From Oxytricha trifallax (lineage: Eukaryota > Ciliophora > Spirotrichea > Sporadotrichida > Oxytrichidae), in contig ARYC01000710.1 of assembly GCA_000711775.1 (NCBI GenBank), forward strand, positions 23,045 to 87,044: a stretch of 64,000 bases of DNA, given 5' to 3'. Positions 43,845 to 56,426 of the stretch are shown piece by piece; position 1 is the stretch's first letter; every line of letters starts with the position of its first letter. The position numbers and the translations under genes were made by a program. The notes below the pieces were generated by a model that was not told the DNA's origin, did not search any database, and was given only the letters and a program-made list of their open reading frames with translations.

Positions 43845-46749
43845 TCATAAATCATAACTAAATTAAGGGCCCTAATCTAGGATTTTCTGAAATTTCCTTA
43901 ATAAATCGGTTTGATCATTAAGTCTCTCTTCTGCATTTTTCTTAATATAGTCTTCAGGAATTTTTACAATTTCTTCTTTTGCTCTATTCCAGTCTTTTTA
44001 AACAATACTTCGATCTTCATTTAGCAATTTAGACTTCTTTTATATGGTACTAGTTGTCTTATATTTTGAGTTCATAAGCTAATCAGTCTGATCATTTTCT
44101 TTTGTGTTCAAGTAACTAAAATGCTCTTTTATCAACGAATCTATGTCATTTAACCCCTAATTTGCAAGTATTACAATGATTTATTGCTTATTCTAAGATG
44201 ATCCAGCTTCTTAATCATTCTAAGTGAGATTGTTAAGTTAAATTGCTTTAACAAAGTCATCACTCGCATATTGATTTTTCAAACGCTCTTCTTCAGCTTT
44301 CCTCTTCTAGCCAAGCGGATCCTTAAGGAAATCATCATATGTCACATTAAAATGTGGATCAGGAACGCCATTATTTTTCTTAAATTATGAGAGTGAATAC
44401 AGCACAGGCCTATCGTTGTCCCCTTAAAGCTACTTGGCATCTGTTATTAATCCAGTTCCTAGCTACTCTAAAAGAAGTTTCCTTTGATATTGATTCAATT
44501 TCCCGCCCAATGAATCTCCTGCTTTGAAGGTTTAATTCGCTTTAGAGTTTGAAGAATATTACTTAATTTTGTTGGCAAGAGAGATTAGAACTTCCTTGAA
44601 AATACCCTTGCAAAAGATTTAGTTAAAGTCCTCCCAGTCAATTTCTTATTTACTTTTCTTCGTGGATTAAATCACAACTCTTCTTGCTGTTAATATCAAA
44701 TAAAATAATCAATGAATTGTTTCCATTTCAGCTGCTATTTTCTTGATCACTAATAATTTTGCCACATCATCAAGTTTTTAAGTCAAATTGCCCTTTCCTT
44801 TATCAATTTCTTACCACCATTATCTCACTATTGCAAGTTGATCGCTTAAAGTAATCTCTTCTTCTATAGTTTTATTTTAAATTTACTTTTTTTATTTTTG
44901 GGCTTATGATTATGATTTTTTTGAAAAGCTTATGTTCTAATTTAGATAATTAAATGGTATAATTAAATTATTTTTTATATGTTTATTCTAGTATATTTAG
45001 AGTAATTTTAATGCAATTTCATTAATAATATAAATTATCTATGTATTTAGTTATGTTAAACTACGCCCTTTCAATAATTTTAAGTCTAACTATTATTCCT
45101 TATTTAAATCGATGTCTTCTTTTTCTAATTTATTAGCATGTCTGATTAAGTTTCCATGACTTCATTAATTATAGGCCTAGGCTGACTGAATTAAGTTTAT
45201 CTTTATGAGAAATTGTTTAGTCCATATTCCTAATTATATGAGATACCAGATCCGATTCTCCTCTAATCTTAAGCACTAAATAAACCGCCTGAGGTTGGGG
45301 CAGTTGTTCTTCCATCCTCCCCGATACCTAAAAATGACAATTTGGAAGTATTTGAACTTTAAATACCCTTTCTCTGGCCTGCTATTTGAGATTAAATTGG
45401 TGCATTTTTTTCAATATTTTGCTAATTTTTGCTAATCAAAAACATTTAATCCATGTGCTACTTCTTAGTTTATTTTTTAGCTTCTCTCTGTGCTTTGATT
45501 GTTTACTTAAGGACTTCAATTATTTTTTCACTTGTAAAGTCCTTCCTAAAGATTTTAGAGAAATCTCTAACTGTAATCTTAGAATGTTCTTTATTTTTTA
45601 TAAATTTCTCCTCATCAATTGATCTAAGGAGCTTCATCACAAAACTGCTATCATTTGAAAGTCCTAAGGCAATTAATGGAAGCGTCAGCTCATCGACTTC
45701 TAAGTTTCCTGATGAATCTTCATCCCAAATCTTGAATAAATCTTTCGCAAATTATATGTTTCTTTTGTTCTAAGTATACTTTTATAGGTCGATTTAGTGA
45801 TTTCTCATCCACTTTTTGGTGTTTTTCATGTTTATAAATAAGTCTGAACTTAGGTTCATCAAGTATTGCAGTTTGTCTTTAGGTTTAGCTCTCTCTAATT
45901 ATTCAGTGAATTCTTTTGGGATTTCAATTTCCTTGAAAGAGTCTTACCCATTGTTTTGATCGTGCTATTGATATATAACTCTCTTCCTGAGTTGATTGTG
46001 CATCCTAGTAAATTGTGCTTTTACTCCATATGTTTTCTCATTATTTTACTATAATTTTGCAGTGAGTTGTTTCTCCTTTTATGTCTATTTTCCAGTTTGA
46101 GTATTTGTTTCAACTGTTTTGCGCCATGCATTTTGTAAATGATTATTCTTTTTAATTCCAGCGGCGCTAGTAAATTCTTCTAGAGAATCTATTTATTACA
46201 AAGGTTTTCTTGAATTCAGACCGCCCATTATATCATTGCCGAAAGGAGTCTAGAAATTCTTAATATAGTCAGCCACTCTGGAAGTAGCATGACTTTTCAA
46301 ATCTTAAATATGTGAAGCGTTGTTAATTATGAAGTTTTTTTAAGGCGAGCTTTGTTATGACTTGAGTCTATGCCTTATTTTGCTATTAATATCTGAGATT
46401 CTAGCTGAGTCTAACATCAAAGAATTTTATTATATAAATGAACTATTTTATGGTCTTTAAGCTCTTCTCTAACTTATTAATATATTCTTTTTCTCGTTTT
46501 TAAAAGGGAAGAATTAAGGTTACGTTTTCATATTGCTTCTTAAAGGACTTAAAGGATTGAGTTTGCTATTGAGAATATCAGTACTTTAACTCATTATTTC
46601 AGAATTGTTAAGATTTTAATTTGCCTCTATTTTTTACAAGAAGCTTCTTTGAAATGAGTTTGTTTTTAAATTACCTTTATATTAGGTTGGAGAAATTGGA
46701 GCAGTTTTCGCTTCATATTATCTTCTTCTTATATAAGATTGCTAATCAT
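43845..46749 (-). CDS. EF-hand calcium-binding protein
   Basis: ATG at 46749 (MISNLIQEEDNMKRKLLQFL), TGA at 43845. Near 45715 there is a canonical EF-hand loop, DEDSSGNLEVDE, in KIWDEDSSGNLEVDELTLPL; a second related unit reads FIKNKEHSKITVRDFSKIFR. The C-terminal third is one long reading: TLSDQLAIVRQWWQEIDKGK, LVIKKIAAEMETIH, EIDWEDFNQIFCKGIFKEVL, then a basic and acidic coil (KDWNRAKEEIVKIPEDYIKK). This 'WW.EID' plus EF-hand layout is, to my knowledge, a common ciliate EF-hand family of unknown role. The segment 46740-45850 is broken into several frames, so IESs or introns are numerous there. Confidence 0.6.
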
Positions 46750-47330
46750 TGTCAATTTTTATTAATAATATAAAAAGAAAGTACTAAATTTAGGTAAAAA
46801 TAATCATCTTCTTGATTTATTTAGGAATTTTTATGCGATACTTGATATTACTGAAGTAAAGATTTTTTATGTTACTATCTCAAGGATTAAAGTTCTTGCC
46901 CAGGGTCTCTTCCCTTATCATGAATAAAATCAAATAAAGTGCCCCAATTCTACTTGTATACATTCAATTAATACTATTAAAAATTATTATTTTAAGAATT
47001 CTAAAACTTAATTTAGATTATGCACGTTTTAATTAAAATCCTCAAGTTTTTCTTATAAAAAGTTTTCCATTAGTTTTATAAAATATTGAATTACTTTATT
47101 TTAAATGCTTGCAAATTTCATTAATTGTTAAGCATATACTAATAATCAAAAATATGTTAAATTATTAAAAAGTTAATATAATTTCCTTATGATATGCCAT
47201 TATTGGTATAATTCAATTTAATTTCAATTAATTTCTGTTTTATAATAACCTCTCATCAATTTCAAAATTGTTGAAGAAACTAGTCAATCATTACTATTCT
47301 TAATTTACTTATTCAGCCTATAATTGATTA
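46750..47330. other. AT-rich spacer
   Basis: Nothing recognisable. Confidence 0.5.
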
Positions 47331-48775
47331 TCAACTTCCACTGCCCCATTTGTCTCTTATTAGTAAAATTAAAAAGATAAAAATTGCATATAAAATGTAT
47401 TGATGAACAGCATCAGTTGTGCTTTGTACTGGTTCTTCTTATTATACTTGCGCTGAGAATTATTAAGCTTTGCTTTAGTCTTCAATATTCTAGCATTCGC
47501 CATTGTCGTGTTATTCTTATTGAGCTATTGCTTCAAGTTATTATTGCTACTGTTAAAGTAATTACTGTTGAAGATTGGCTTAGTCAATTTGATTCTATTG
47601 AGCTTGGAGCATAATGGATTGAGCGTCTTAATTAGGAAGTTACTATTGTAGAGCTTGGAGTTGATTCAGTTAGAACTGATCGATGGCTGCCTGGTCTTAC
47701 ATTTGTTAAATGTTATTCAAAAGTTATGCGTTTGCGTCGTTCGAGGCTGGCTGTTAAGCTTTTTCTTATTGCGACTCTTAAGCCTAATTAGCTGAATTTT
47801 ACAATTGTTGAAGCTATTACTATTGAATTGCATATTATTATTGAACAGCTTGTAGAGCTAATTGTTACTGAAGTTCAAGTTACTGTTACTATTACTGCAT
47901 CAAGAGGTTTTGTTGTAACTCTGGGTTTGATTAAATTTAACTTAAGAAGGCAGCATTATACATTTAAGTGAGATTTTGAAGATTTGGGGTAAGCCCATTA
48001 AGTTACTGGATACCTGAATTACCTTACATATTTGGCAGCATACCATTTTGAGAAAGAAGTTTCTATTGTTACGAAACTATGTCATTGATACTCGTTTAAG
48101 GGTCCTCAGTCTTAATAGTTTACTAGTTAGACTAGGCTGTCTGACCGTTTGCTTAATGCTATTATAGCTCTGCTAATCCTTGGAAGTTTGGCATCTAAGA
48201 GGATTAAATTTGAGGCAATTGCTGTTGGATTTGGTTTTGCTGATTCTATTAATTGAACTCTTATTAAGCTATCTCATTTTAAAGTGAAGCCTAGGCAGTT
48301 TATTGTTGTTGAGCCTGTTATTAGGTATCTCCTTTAGCTTCCTCTTAGCTCTTAAATTGTTATTGTTAAGCCTCAGATTATTCCTAAGGGGAATATTGTT
48401 GTTTTAATTGTTGCTACTATTAAACGATCTAGTTAACTTGCGTTTCATTGGCTTTTTGCTATACTTATTGATCTTGCAAAAGACTGAGGAGGTCTTCTCT
48501 GCTTAGGTTTGCAAGATTGATGTTTTGGGGTAAACTTTGAAGTATTTGATTCAAATTAGTCTTTTGAATGTTTATCAAACTTTCATTAGAGGGAGTTAAT
48601 TGAGTTGGGACTTACTAACCATTATTCGTTTGCTCTTGTTAAGGTTAATTCATTTAACCAGGTTAGGCTTGGCTCATTGTGGGGAGGTTCTAAGCTTGTC
48701 CAATTATGCCTGGTTGTTGTTATTATTGTAGGCCTTAATTTAACTACGAAAAGTTTGGTTGACCACCAATATATG
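47331..48775 (-). CDS. Glutamine-rich segment, probably C-terminal part of the Cyc8-like gene
   Basis: A single minus-strand frame of about 480 codons without TGA from 48775 to 47331 (stop). It is dominated by Gln encoded mainly by TAA and TAG (QLNQGLQQQQQPGIIGQAQ; NLANLSREDLLSLLQDQQ; LAAFLSQI-like stretches; LQQQLALQAVQQQYAIQQQQ). It has no ATG at its start. The pointer GGTGG (complement of 48763-48767 and of 49301-49305) would join it in frame to the Asn/Gln-rich tail of the upstream TPR gene (NQNMLGGQPNFSQLNQG). Such Q-rich tails are typical of Ssn6/Cyc8 corepressors. The 5-bp pointer is short, so this is tentative. Confidence 0.55.
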
Positions 48776-49130
48776 CTTCAATAAAATTACTAATAAAAAT
48801 TACATAGTTTAAATATCAATGAGTTTCGTATTTTGTGATATAAAGTTAAAAATATGAATACTTGGATTATTAAAAAATTTAATATTTGATGTATTATATT
48901 AGAAATATAAATAATACTCTACCAGTGCCGTTTAAAAACTGTGAATTTTGAATATATGTTTCATTAATCTTTCAATAAATAAAATAAATTATTGATTGAA
49001 TTTTTCTAAAAAAAAATCAATTAAAATTATTATTAATTTCATCAACTTTCTGATGTAATTAAATTTAAAATTTATAAAAATAATTGTAAGAAGTAAATTT
49101 AGGAAAGACTTATTTAACAATTTTGATTAA
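48776..49130. other. AT-rich stretch
   Basis: No coding sign. It would lie within the proposed 538-bp IES between TPR gene tail and Q-rich segment. Confidence 0.4.
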
Positions 49131-52100
49131 TCAAAATATGATATTTTCCTATTCTTACTTACTTTTCTAAATCTTAAGATATCTATCTAAATCAAAATAA
49201 TAACTAGAATCATTAACATAATTTGGGGTTTAAATATTTAATTATGGAAGATTAGTTGATCCTCCCTATGTCATATTGCCTTATAATTGGTTTACCAATC
49301 CACCGAGCATGTTTTAATTGGGTGTATTAGATTGGGGCAAGTTGTTTCCACTTGGCTTGAGAATCTAGTGAATTTCACTAAGTTTATTGACCATATTATC
49401 TGGGTTTGACATACCAGCAAGTCCTCCTCCCATTTTATTTTGATTCAGATTAGCCATACCTTAGGGTGGGTTGAATGCGCTAAACCCTCCGAAATTAGGG
49501 TTGTTTTGAGGGTTTTCCATTTCTGACTTTTACTACTGACCCTAGAATTGTTGTTGGGATTGAGGGAAGTTTAACTTGTTTGGATTCATAGCATCAGCTA
49601 AGTTGTTTTAATTTGGAAGATTGCCTGGAGTGTTCTCTGCAAGTTTTGGTTAACCTAAAAGATTTAGTATAAAAGAATGGATTAAGAGGCGTTAACAATA
49701 AATAAGTAATTTTAGAATTTCTATAATTTTTACACCAAGAAATAGTCCTACAAATGGACATGTTTGTTGGAATTCAAATTAAAATTAGATAAAAAGTTTA
49801 ATTAAGTTAAGATATTTGTAAGGAAAATTAATTTGAAATATTTTTATGTAAAAAGCAATTATAAATTTAAATGTTCAATCATAATAATTATCTGTTTTAA
49901 TTTCCAATTATTGATCCTCTTTTTGCTAATTTTATCCCTAGTTATTAAGGATACCTGGAAGTTAGCCTAATGAATGATTGAGCTGGCTCTCAAGGGGATT
50001 TTGCAATTATTCATTACCTGTTGTAACTGGCTTCTGATTGGGATTAGATTTCTTATATTTTCTGAGAATCATCAATGAGTTTGGAAGAGTGAACTTAGGG
50101 TACTTCATTTGTAAGTTAAACTGATTCTTGCTCTGTTCAATCTGATATTGAGGATTCTTGATAGTTATGATTCTCTTTTGGGCATCTTAGTCGTCATTGT
50201 CGAGTTCAAGGACTTTGCTGTAAGCAATCAATGCTTCCTCTGGCTGTCTGCATTTCTCATAGAGAACTCCCAAATTGTACCATATTTCACTCATTTAAGG
50301 ATTTAAAGTAGTAGCTTTTATGATATTTTCGAAGGCATCAGTGTAATTAGCAGTGTTGTAGTAAAAGATTGCTAGTGTAGCCCAGTAGACTGCTTCTCCA
50401 GGATTTTTATAGGCAGCTTATTAGAAATTTTCTAAGGCTTCTTTAGTGTTTTCAAGACACATGAAGCATCTACCTTAGATATAATAAGAATCAGCTTGAC
50501 CTTTGTTTTTCTTTTCAGCTTTCTTAATGAACTCAACTGCTGTGTTAATATTACCTTGTAAGAAGTAAGACCAAGCTAGGTGCTGGTAAATCTTGTAGTT
50601 ATTATCATCATGATTTAGAGCTGCTTCATAGGATCTCTGTGCTTGAGTGTAATCCTTATTTTCTTCATAGAGAAGACCAATCTTTAACAGAGTGTCAACC
50701 TTTCTCTTTACAGTAAATGTATTCGTCAAAATTGAGTTCTGGAAGTAGCTGATGGCTTGCTCGATTTAATTGGTTTTTGCGAAGATGATTCCAAGTTTAT
50801 AGAGTACTTCACTCTTTTGGTAGAAGTTTGGTGACATCTTGAGCACTGCAATCAATGCGCTTATAGCATGATCATATGACTCAAACTTTTCATATAGGAT
50901 TCCAATACCATACCATAGTTGAGGATCTTTAATGTCCTCCAAGGAATAAAGAGCATGTTAATAGGCATTGAAAGACTTTTGAAGATCTTCAATTAAAAGG
51001 TAGCAATGACCCAAAGCTGTCCATGCTGGTCCATTATCAGGGTCTAAATTTGTCAATTGGAGATAGTACTCAATGGCGTGATGGTACTCTCCGTTTGTGG
51101 CACAGTACTCAGCAAGTTTGTTGAGATTAGCAACATTCATCATTTATGGATTTTATCCTGGTTACATACCTGCAATTTATAAGATTAAAATGCTCATTTA
51201 TGAATCATATTATAAACTATAATCTTAAAAATTGGTAATTATTGAAAGTAATTTATTAAAATTTTCAATTTTTAAAATCAAATTATTATACAAAATTTTT
51301 AAATGTACAAGAAATGTTTAACCAAAATTTTCAAAATAATTATTTTTTTCTTCATTAATATAGAACCTTATTTTTTATCGCATATGTTAAAGTATATTAA
51401 TAACTTATTTGAAATAAATATTTAACTAAAGTCAAATTAACAATATAAAATTTGAAGTTTACTAATTATTTTTCATTTATTTTAAATTTAATTTATAAAA
51501 AATACACTAAAGATATAAAGTAAAATACTTAACAATTTAAGTTTTAATATTTAATTTGTTTAATGTTGGGAAGTGCTCCTGGTTATTGATTTCCAGTACC
51601 CATCTATTAGTTTTTCTCAGCTTGCATAGCAGCACCTGCAAGTCCTGTACCTTATAGACTAGATCCAGTTCTCAACCCTTGTGGGTTTAAAGATGGTATT
51701 TATTAGTTATTTTATAATAACTATTACTACTACTATGGCAATCCTGGCTAGTTCATTTAATTTTGCTATTGTTGAAGTTAAGGCATCATTCCTGGTTAAT
51801 TTTGATTCTGCTGTCCTAATTAACCTGGTAGCTATCCGATTCCTTGTGGCTTCTACTGGTTTTAAAGTTATTGGGGCATGCCTTGCATTTGGTTTTGACC
51901 TTAGTTTTGCCCAATCGCTCCAATCTTGTTTTGGTTTTAGAGATGGTTTGGGAAATTTTAACCAAAAAATTGAAGTTGAGGAGTTGACAAAGAAGGTGGG
52001 TTTTATCCGCCTGGTTGTTAGAGCTAGCCAAGGAAGTTCAATTGATGAATATTCGAAGCATTTGGGTTTAATTGTTGCTAGTTTTACATTTAGGAGTTAG

Positions 52101-53033
52101 GTTGCTACTACTCTGAGTTTTGATTTTGGCCTCCAAGTTGATTTTATCCTTGCATCTATCCATACAAGTTTGAGGATTAGTTTTGCTAAGATTTTGCACC
52201 TTGAGTATCTTGAGTATTGCCTTGATTTGACTGAGCCTACATGTCCTGGAACTTATTTAGGTAGGCAGCTAATTGGTGTTATCCAGCTCCCATCTATTAT
52301 CCTAATTACTAAAATGGTAGTTGTCCAATCCCTGGACTTTGTGAGAAACCTTAATGCTGCTACTATTAGTTTGACTGATTGGATGGCTGCTATTACTACT
52401 GCATATGCTGTTGTTGTTACTACATTTATTACTGCTACTGTTGAATTTGTTGTTACAGTTGCATCATGTTACCAAGTAATAAGGGATTAGTAGGCTGTTG
52501 GCCTTAACTACCGCCTATTCCGCTTCCCATTTAGCCCAGAATGCCTGTTTAAGGCCCACCTATTAAGTGTTAACCTGGATTCTATTGGACTTGACCGGAT
52601 ATCAAACCTGATTAAACTTAAGGTTTCTGAAGTGATGCTCCAGCTCCAATTTAACCATGAAGTTATCCAGTTTGGCCCTGATTACTACCAGGCTAGAGTT
52701 GCTGATGTTGCTAGAACATGGCAGCAGCATTTGGATTAAATAATTATGAGTTGATTTGGCCGCCCATAGTATGCTAGAATCCGCCGCCCAATCCAAATTT
52801 AATTAACATAAACGAATTTAAGCAACGAAATGTTTTATGAATGTCCCTGGTTACTAAGTATGCTAACCATGTTATCCAGGGTTGAGCTGCCCTTAATTTT
52901 AAAGTGCTTATTACCCGAAAAATTATCCACCTCCAAGACCAACTCCTGGCTGTATCATTTACTATCCCATAAGGGGATTCTACTGTCGCAGCATTTGCTG
53001 TAGTAGTAATTGTCTCTGTTGTTCTTAATCCAT
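49131..53033 (-). CDS. Cyc8/Ssn6-like TPR transcriptional corepressor with Q-rich N-terminus
   Basis: ATG at 53033 (MDQEQQRQLLLQQMLRQQNP). About 480 Gln/Gly/Asn/Pro-rich residues follow, read through very many TAA/TAG codons. The IES at 51165-51585 is then crossed and a TPR array runs from 51142: LAEYCATNGEYHHAIEYYLQ, AWTALGHCYLLIEDLQKSFN, LWYGIGILYEKFESYDHAIS, VLYKLGIIFAKTNQIEQAIS, and on to EIWYNLGVLYEKCRQPEEAL (about eight to ten repeats). 'LGHCYL..EDLQ..FNAYQ.ALY......LWYGIGILY' is characteristic of Cyc8/Ssn6 and its UTX relatives. Cyc8 works with Tup1 to repress transcription. The tail (50000-49240) is Asn/Pro/Gly-rich. The 3' end is uncertain (see the Q-rich segment). Confidence 0.75.
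51165..51585. other. IES in Cyc8-like gene, pointer TCCTGGTTA
   Basis: TCCTGGTTA occurs at 51156-51164 and 51577-51585. On the minus strand, removal of 421 bp joins MGTGNQQPG to QNPQMMNVANLNKLAEYC in frame, uniting the Q-rich N-terminus with the TPR domain. Confidence 0.8.
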
Positions 53034-53511
53034 AGAAAAATTGAAAATGTATGTTAAAATTATAATCTCAAACTTAAACTTACTCACCTATAATTCTTTT
53101 AGTACTTTAAAGCTTTTAAGTTTAGAGTCCCTTAATTGAGATAGTAAAACGGATGGACAATAATCATTCAGATAATTCGATGGATAGGATCAAATTATGG
53201 TATAAAGAACTTATATTACTTCTCCAAGATAGCATATCTTTACATTTTGATAATAAATTACTAGATATTCATGCTTTTTATCAGTAGCTCTTTAACACTA
53301 GAGTAATTCTTTGAAATTTCCCTAACACTGTAATTTCAAATTTTATTGCTTAAAAAGTAACTCATAAAAAAGAGGATAGTTGAAATTAGGTGTTTTATCA
53401 ATACTTCCCTATATTCAGGATAACATTTTTCCCAACCCACTTATTTCTATTCTATCTGCGTCATTTGAAAAGAAATTAATGTTGAATTTTATTATGTATT
53501 ATTAAAAGCAA
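53034..53511. other. AT-rich spacer
   Basis: No coding sign; upstream of the two plus-strand CIAO1 pieces. Confidence 0.5.
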
Positions 53512-53552
53512 TTTCAAGCTCAGGAACTGGATCCTTCGAGTTCAATATAGTT
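53512..53552 (+). CDS. CIAO1: CIAO1 segment 3 of 5 (41-bp micro-exon-like piece)
   Basis: It begins with the 15-bp pointer TTTCAAGCTCAGGAA (53512-53526, matching minus strand 32822-32836) and ends with the 12-bp pointer TTCAATATAGTT (53541-53552, matching minus strand 32797-32808). Only 14 bases lie between the pointers. It supplies the reading GTGSFEFNIVA between segments 2 and 4 and fixes the phase of the following intron. Confidence 0.9.
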
Positions 53553-53583
53553 TATAAGTTTAATGTATAATTATACTTCATAA

Positions 53584-53731
53584 AACTAATCCCTACATAC
53601 TGGCGTCTTGTTCAGATGATGGAAAGATCAAACTTTGGAAAGTTAATCTTGAAAACGGAACTTAACCAAATTCAAATAATTTGGCTGATCAGTAAATGGA
53701 AGAGGCTCCTGTACAAGGAAGCACAGACTGA
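53584..53731 (+). CDS. CIAO1: CIAO1 segment 5 of 5 (C-terminus)
   Basis: Entered by pointer AACTAATCC (53584-53592, matching minus strand 32697-32705). The join reads FHPTNPYILASCSDDGKIKL W, the last WD blade, followed by a short polar tail (QPNSNNLADQQMEEAPVQGS TD) and TGA at 53729. It is read on the strand opposite to segments 1, 2 and 4. Confidence 0.9.
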
Positions 53732-53930
53732 CAATAAATTAATAGTCTTAAAATAAGTCAAGCGATTTAATAATGGAACAAATATTACAAGCAATAATGA
53801 TTTAGAATTACCTTTGATTTCCTTAATTAATCCCTTTTATATGAATTAAGTCGAATATTTTATATCAAATGCTTAATTCAAAATGCAATTGAATATTGTA
53901 ATTATAAATACATTTGAATTAATATCAGGA

Positions 53931-54483
53931 ATGGCACATAACTTTAGTGAGGGTCAAAGAGCAGAATTTTAAGCAGCTTTTGATTTCTTCGATAAAAATG
54001 GAGACAAGCAAATTTCAGCCAAGGAGCTTGGCGTAGTCATGAAAAACATCGGACAACATATTACTGAATAAGAACTCAATTAAATGATTATTGAAGCAGA
54101 TGAGGATGGGAGTTAATAAGATATCTATGGTATTTAATGAATTTTAATAACTTATTAAACATAAGAATATTTTTTTATCTTTAATGAGTGGAACTATAGA
54201 CTTTGACGAATTTTTAATGTTAATGTCAAAAAGACTATAGGAGCTAGATGTGAAGGAAGAACTTATAGAAGCTTTTAGAGTTTATGATAAAGAAAAGAAT
54301 GGTTGCATCTCAGTCGATGAAATCAGGAAAATTTTATAGAAAATGGGTGAAACAGTTTCCAAAGATGAAATTGAGGAAGTTCTTAAAGATTTAGATCCAA
54401 ATGAATCCAAAATATTCAGATATGAAGACTATGTCAAGTCTAATTGGGACTTCTGGAACAAAGATCAGAATAAGAATTTCTGA
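53931..54483 (+). CDS. Calmodulin/centrin-like EF-hand protein
   Basis: ATG at 53931, TGA at 54481, one 77-bp intron (54112-54188). Exon 1: FSEGQRAEFQAAFDFFDKNG, with a good EF-hand loop DKNGDKQISAKE. Loop 2 is split by the intron (EADEDGSGTIDFDE). The third loop is DKEKNGCISVDE. The fourth (DPNESKIFRYED) lacks several Ca ligands and is degenerate. At about 158 residues it is calmodulin-sized. The C-terminus NWDFWNKDQNKNF is an extension not found in calmodulin. It is a calmodulin-like sensor; the target is unknown. Confidence 0.85.
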
Positions 54484-54569
54484 AAATATAAAGTTATACC
54501 GATAGATTATTGATTTTAATTTATTAATTTAATTACTTTTAAGCTTTAAAATCTATTATATTCTCAAAA

Positions 54570-56426
54570 ATGACTAATCTTGTAAGTTATCATTGTCATT
54601 TCTCTTAAATATTTATTCTTTCTTATCATGACTATAATTTATCTGATATTTGAGTTAGGTTGATCCTTTTAAGTTCACTACTTACGGTGTGAAAAAACCA
54701 CTTGATGAGAAGACTCAAAGCATCTAAGATTTATTGGCGTAATCAAAGCGTTACTATCCAGTTGATAGACATGGTAACATAGATGAATGGGGTGCAATTG
54801 TGAGCTAGTAATTAGACACCTACAATAAGTCAGTGGAACAGAAAAAGCTTAATGATAAATAGTAAGCTCATAGCTATGGAGACGAATTGAAGCATGAATA
54901 GGCCTTAAAAGAGAAGCAAAGAGAAATAGAGCGCTATGAGAAAATTAATGACTTGGAGATGGCTAATCGAAAGAAGCATGAATATGACTTAATGGTAAAT
55001 TAGTTCAAGACATCTCAAATGTAGATGTAATAAGCTGTGGCGAGTGATTACAAGCAGCACATGAACCTCAGAAATTATGAAACTTAATCAATAAGGATGC
55101 AAGACTTAAGTGAGGGATAGTTAGCTAATTAAAGAGTGCAGTAGGAAATGGATTAACTTAAATAGATGGAGTTTTAAAAGAAGTAAATGATAAAAGACAT
55201 CATCAATCAAGATATGAGTGATAGAAAGCAGTACATTTCCTATGAAAACCTGATTAGAGACTAATAACGTCAAGACTATATGAAGAATAATTCTGAAAAT
55301 TCTTAGATTGCTTTAGACACTCAAAGAATTTACAAGTAGAGATATGATTAACAGCAAGAATAATAAAAGTTTATAAATGAAAATTATTTGAAGACTGTTA
55401 AGGCACCACTTATAGAGAGGAGCATCGAAGAGTAAGAGAGAGTTAATCATTAAATGGCAACGATGAGAAAATAAGCATTAAATACTGAAGAGTAGAAACA
55501 GTATCTCTAGAGAGAATTTGCTGTAAATAACAAATAAATTTTGGAAAAACAACTTAAAGATCATCAAAATATAAGAATGCTAGATAGAGTTATGAAAGAC
55601 TTAGAGCTTAAAGAAAGTGACATGAAAATACAGAGTAATAAGTAGTTTGAACAATTGAAGTCAGATGTGAATTAACAAAGGAAAATGACTTACAAGGAAA
55701 TGCTAGATCACCAAGTTAATGTAAAAAATTAGCTGAAAATTTATGGGAACATGACTAACGTAGAAAAATAGCTAAACAAAGATGATTTGGAAGCCTATAA
55801 AAATTACTAATCATCTTATAACGCTATGATACCAGGCTTAAACAATTTCAAAACCTTACAGAAAGATGAGCTTTAATTATAATTACAGAGGCCCAATACA
55901 AAAAATAAGCGAGATAACACTGAAGAAATAAACTTGAAAAGATTGGATAAATATGGCTATAACAGGGAATACGCTACTTTAATGAATTAAGGCAGCTAAA
56001 CAGCTAGAGGGTAGCCAGTTTCATAAGAGTATTTTTAGAACAGTAAAAATTAAATAAATGCTTTTGATAGTCAGCCAAAGAATCCATAGTAAATTAGAAG
56101 TAACTTTTTCACCTGTTAATTCATTATTTTTCTTAGGGTCAGCTGTTATGGATATGGGATTATAAAACATCCAGTAAAATTTCTTGGGAGATCGATAAAG
56201 TTACAATGCTAGTCTAGGCAAGAATTAATCTATGAATCAATTATTTAACATCAATCCATCAGCAATCACAGTGCAAAATAATAAAATTACTAATGTGCAA
56301 ATGCCAGCTTTGACAGCCAGGGGAGAGTCATAAAACTATAGGTTTTAGAATAATCCTATAAGCCCGATTGGCACTGTTTAGCAGTATATGAAGCCACCTT
56401 CAACTAATGTTATGAGATTATTTTGA
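54570..56426 (+). CDS. Long coiled-coil protein (ciliate type), unknown role
   Basis: ATG at 54570 with a first intron (54582-54658), then VDPFKFTTYGVKKPLDEKTQ and RYYPVDRHGNIDEWGAIVSQ. The body (54820-55850) is a nearly continuous helical coil (EQALKEKQREIERYEKINDL; EMDQLKQMEFQKKQMIKDII). The tail is Asn/Gln/Pro-rich, with an intron at about 56100-56137, ending PPSTNVMRLF before TGA at 56424. It has about 580 residues and no known domain. The 'YPVDR.GN' lead-in suggests a conserved ciliate cytoskeletal family, by inference. Confidence 0.65.

Noticed and set aside
49301-49305. Pointer TCAAC near 49245 as the join to the 48.7-kb Q-rich segment
   Set aside because: It puts the downstream segment out of frame; GGTGG at 49301 fits the frame instead.
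51681-52490. Long plus-strand frames (up to 139 codons)
   Set aside because: Antisense of the Q-rich N-terminus of the Cyc8-like gene, where CAA/TAA/TAG richness leaves the other strand open.
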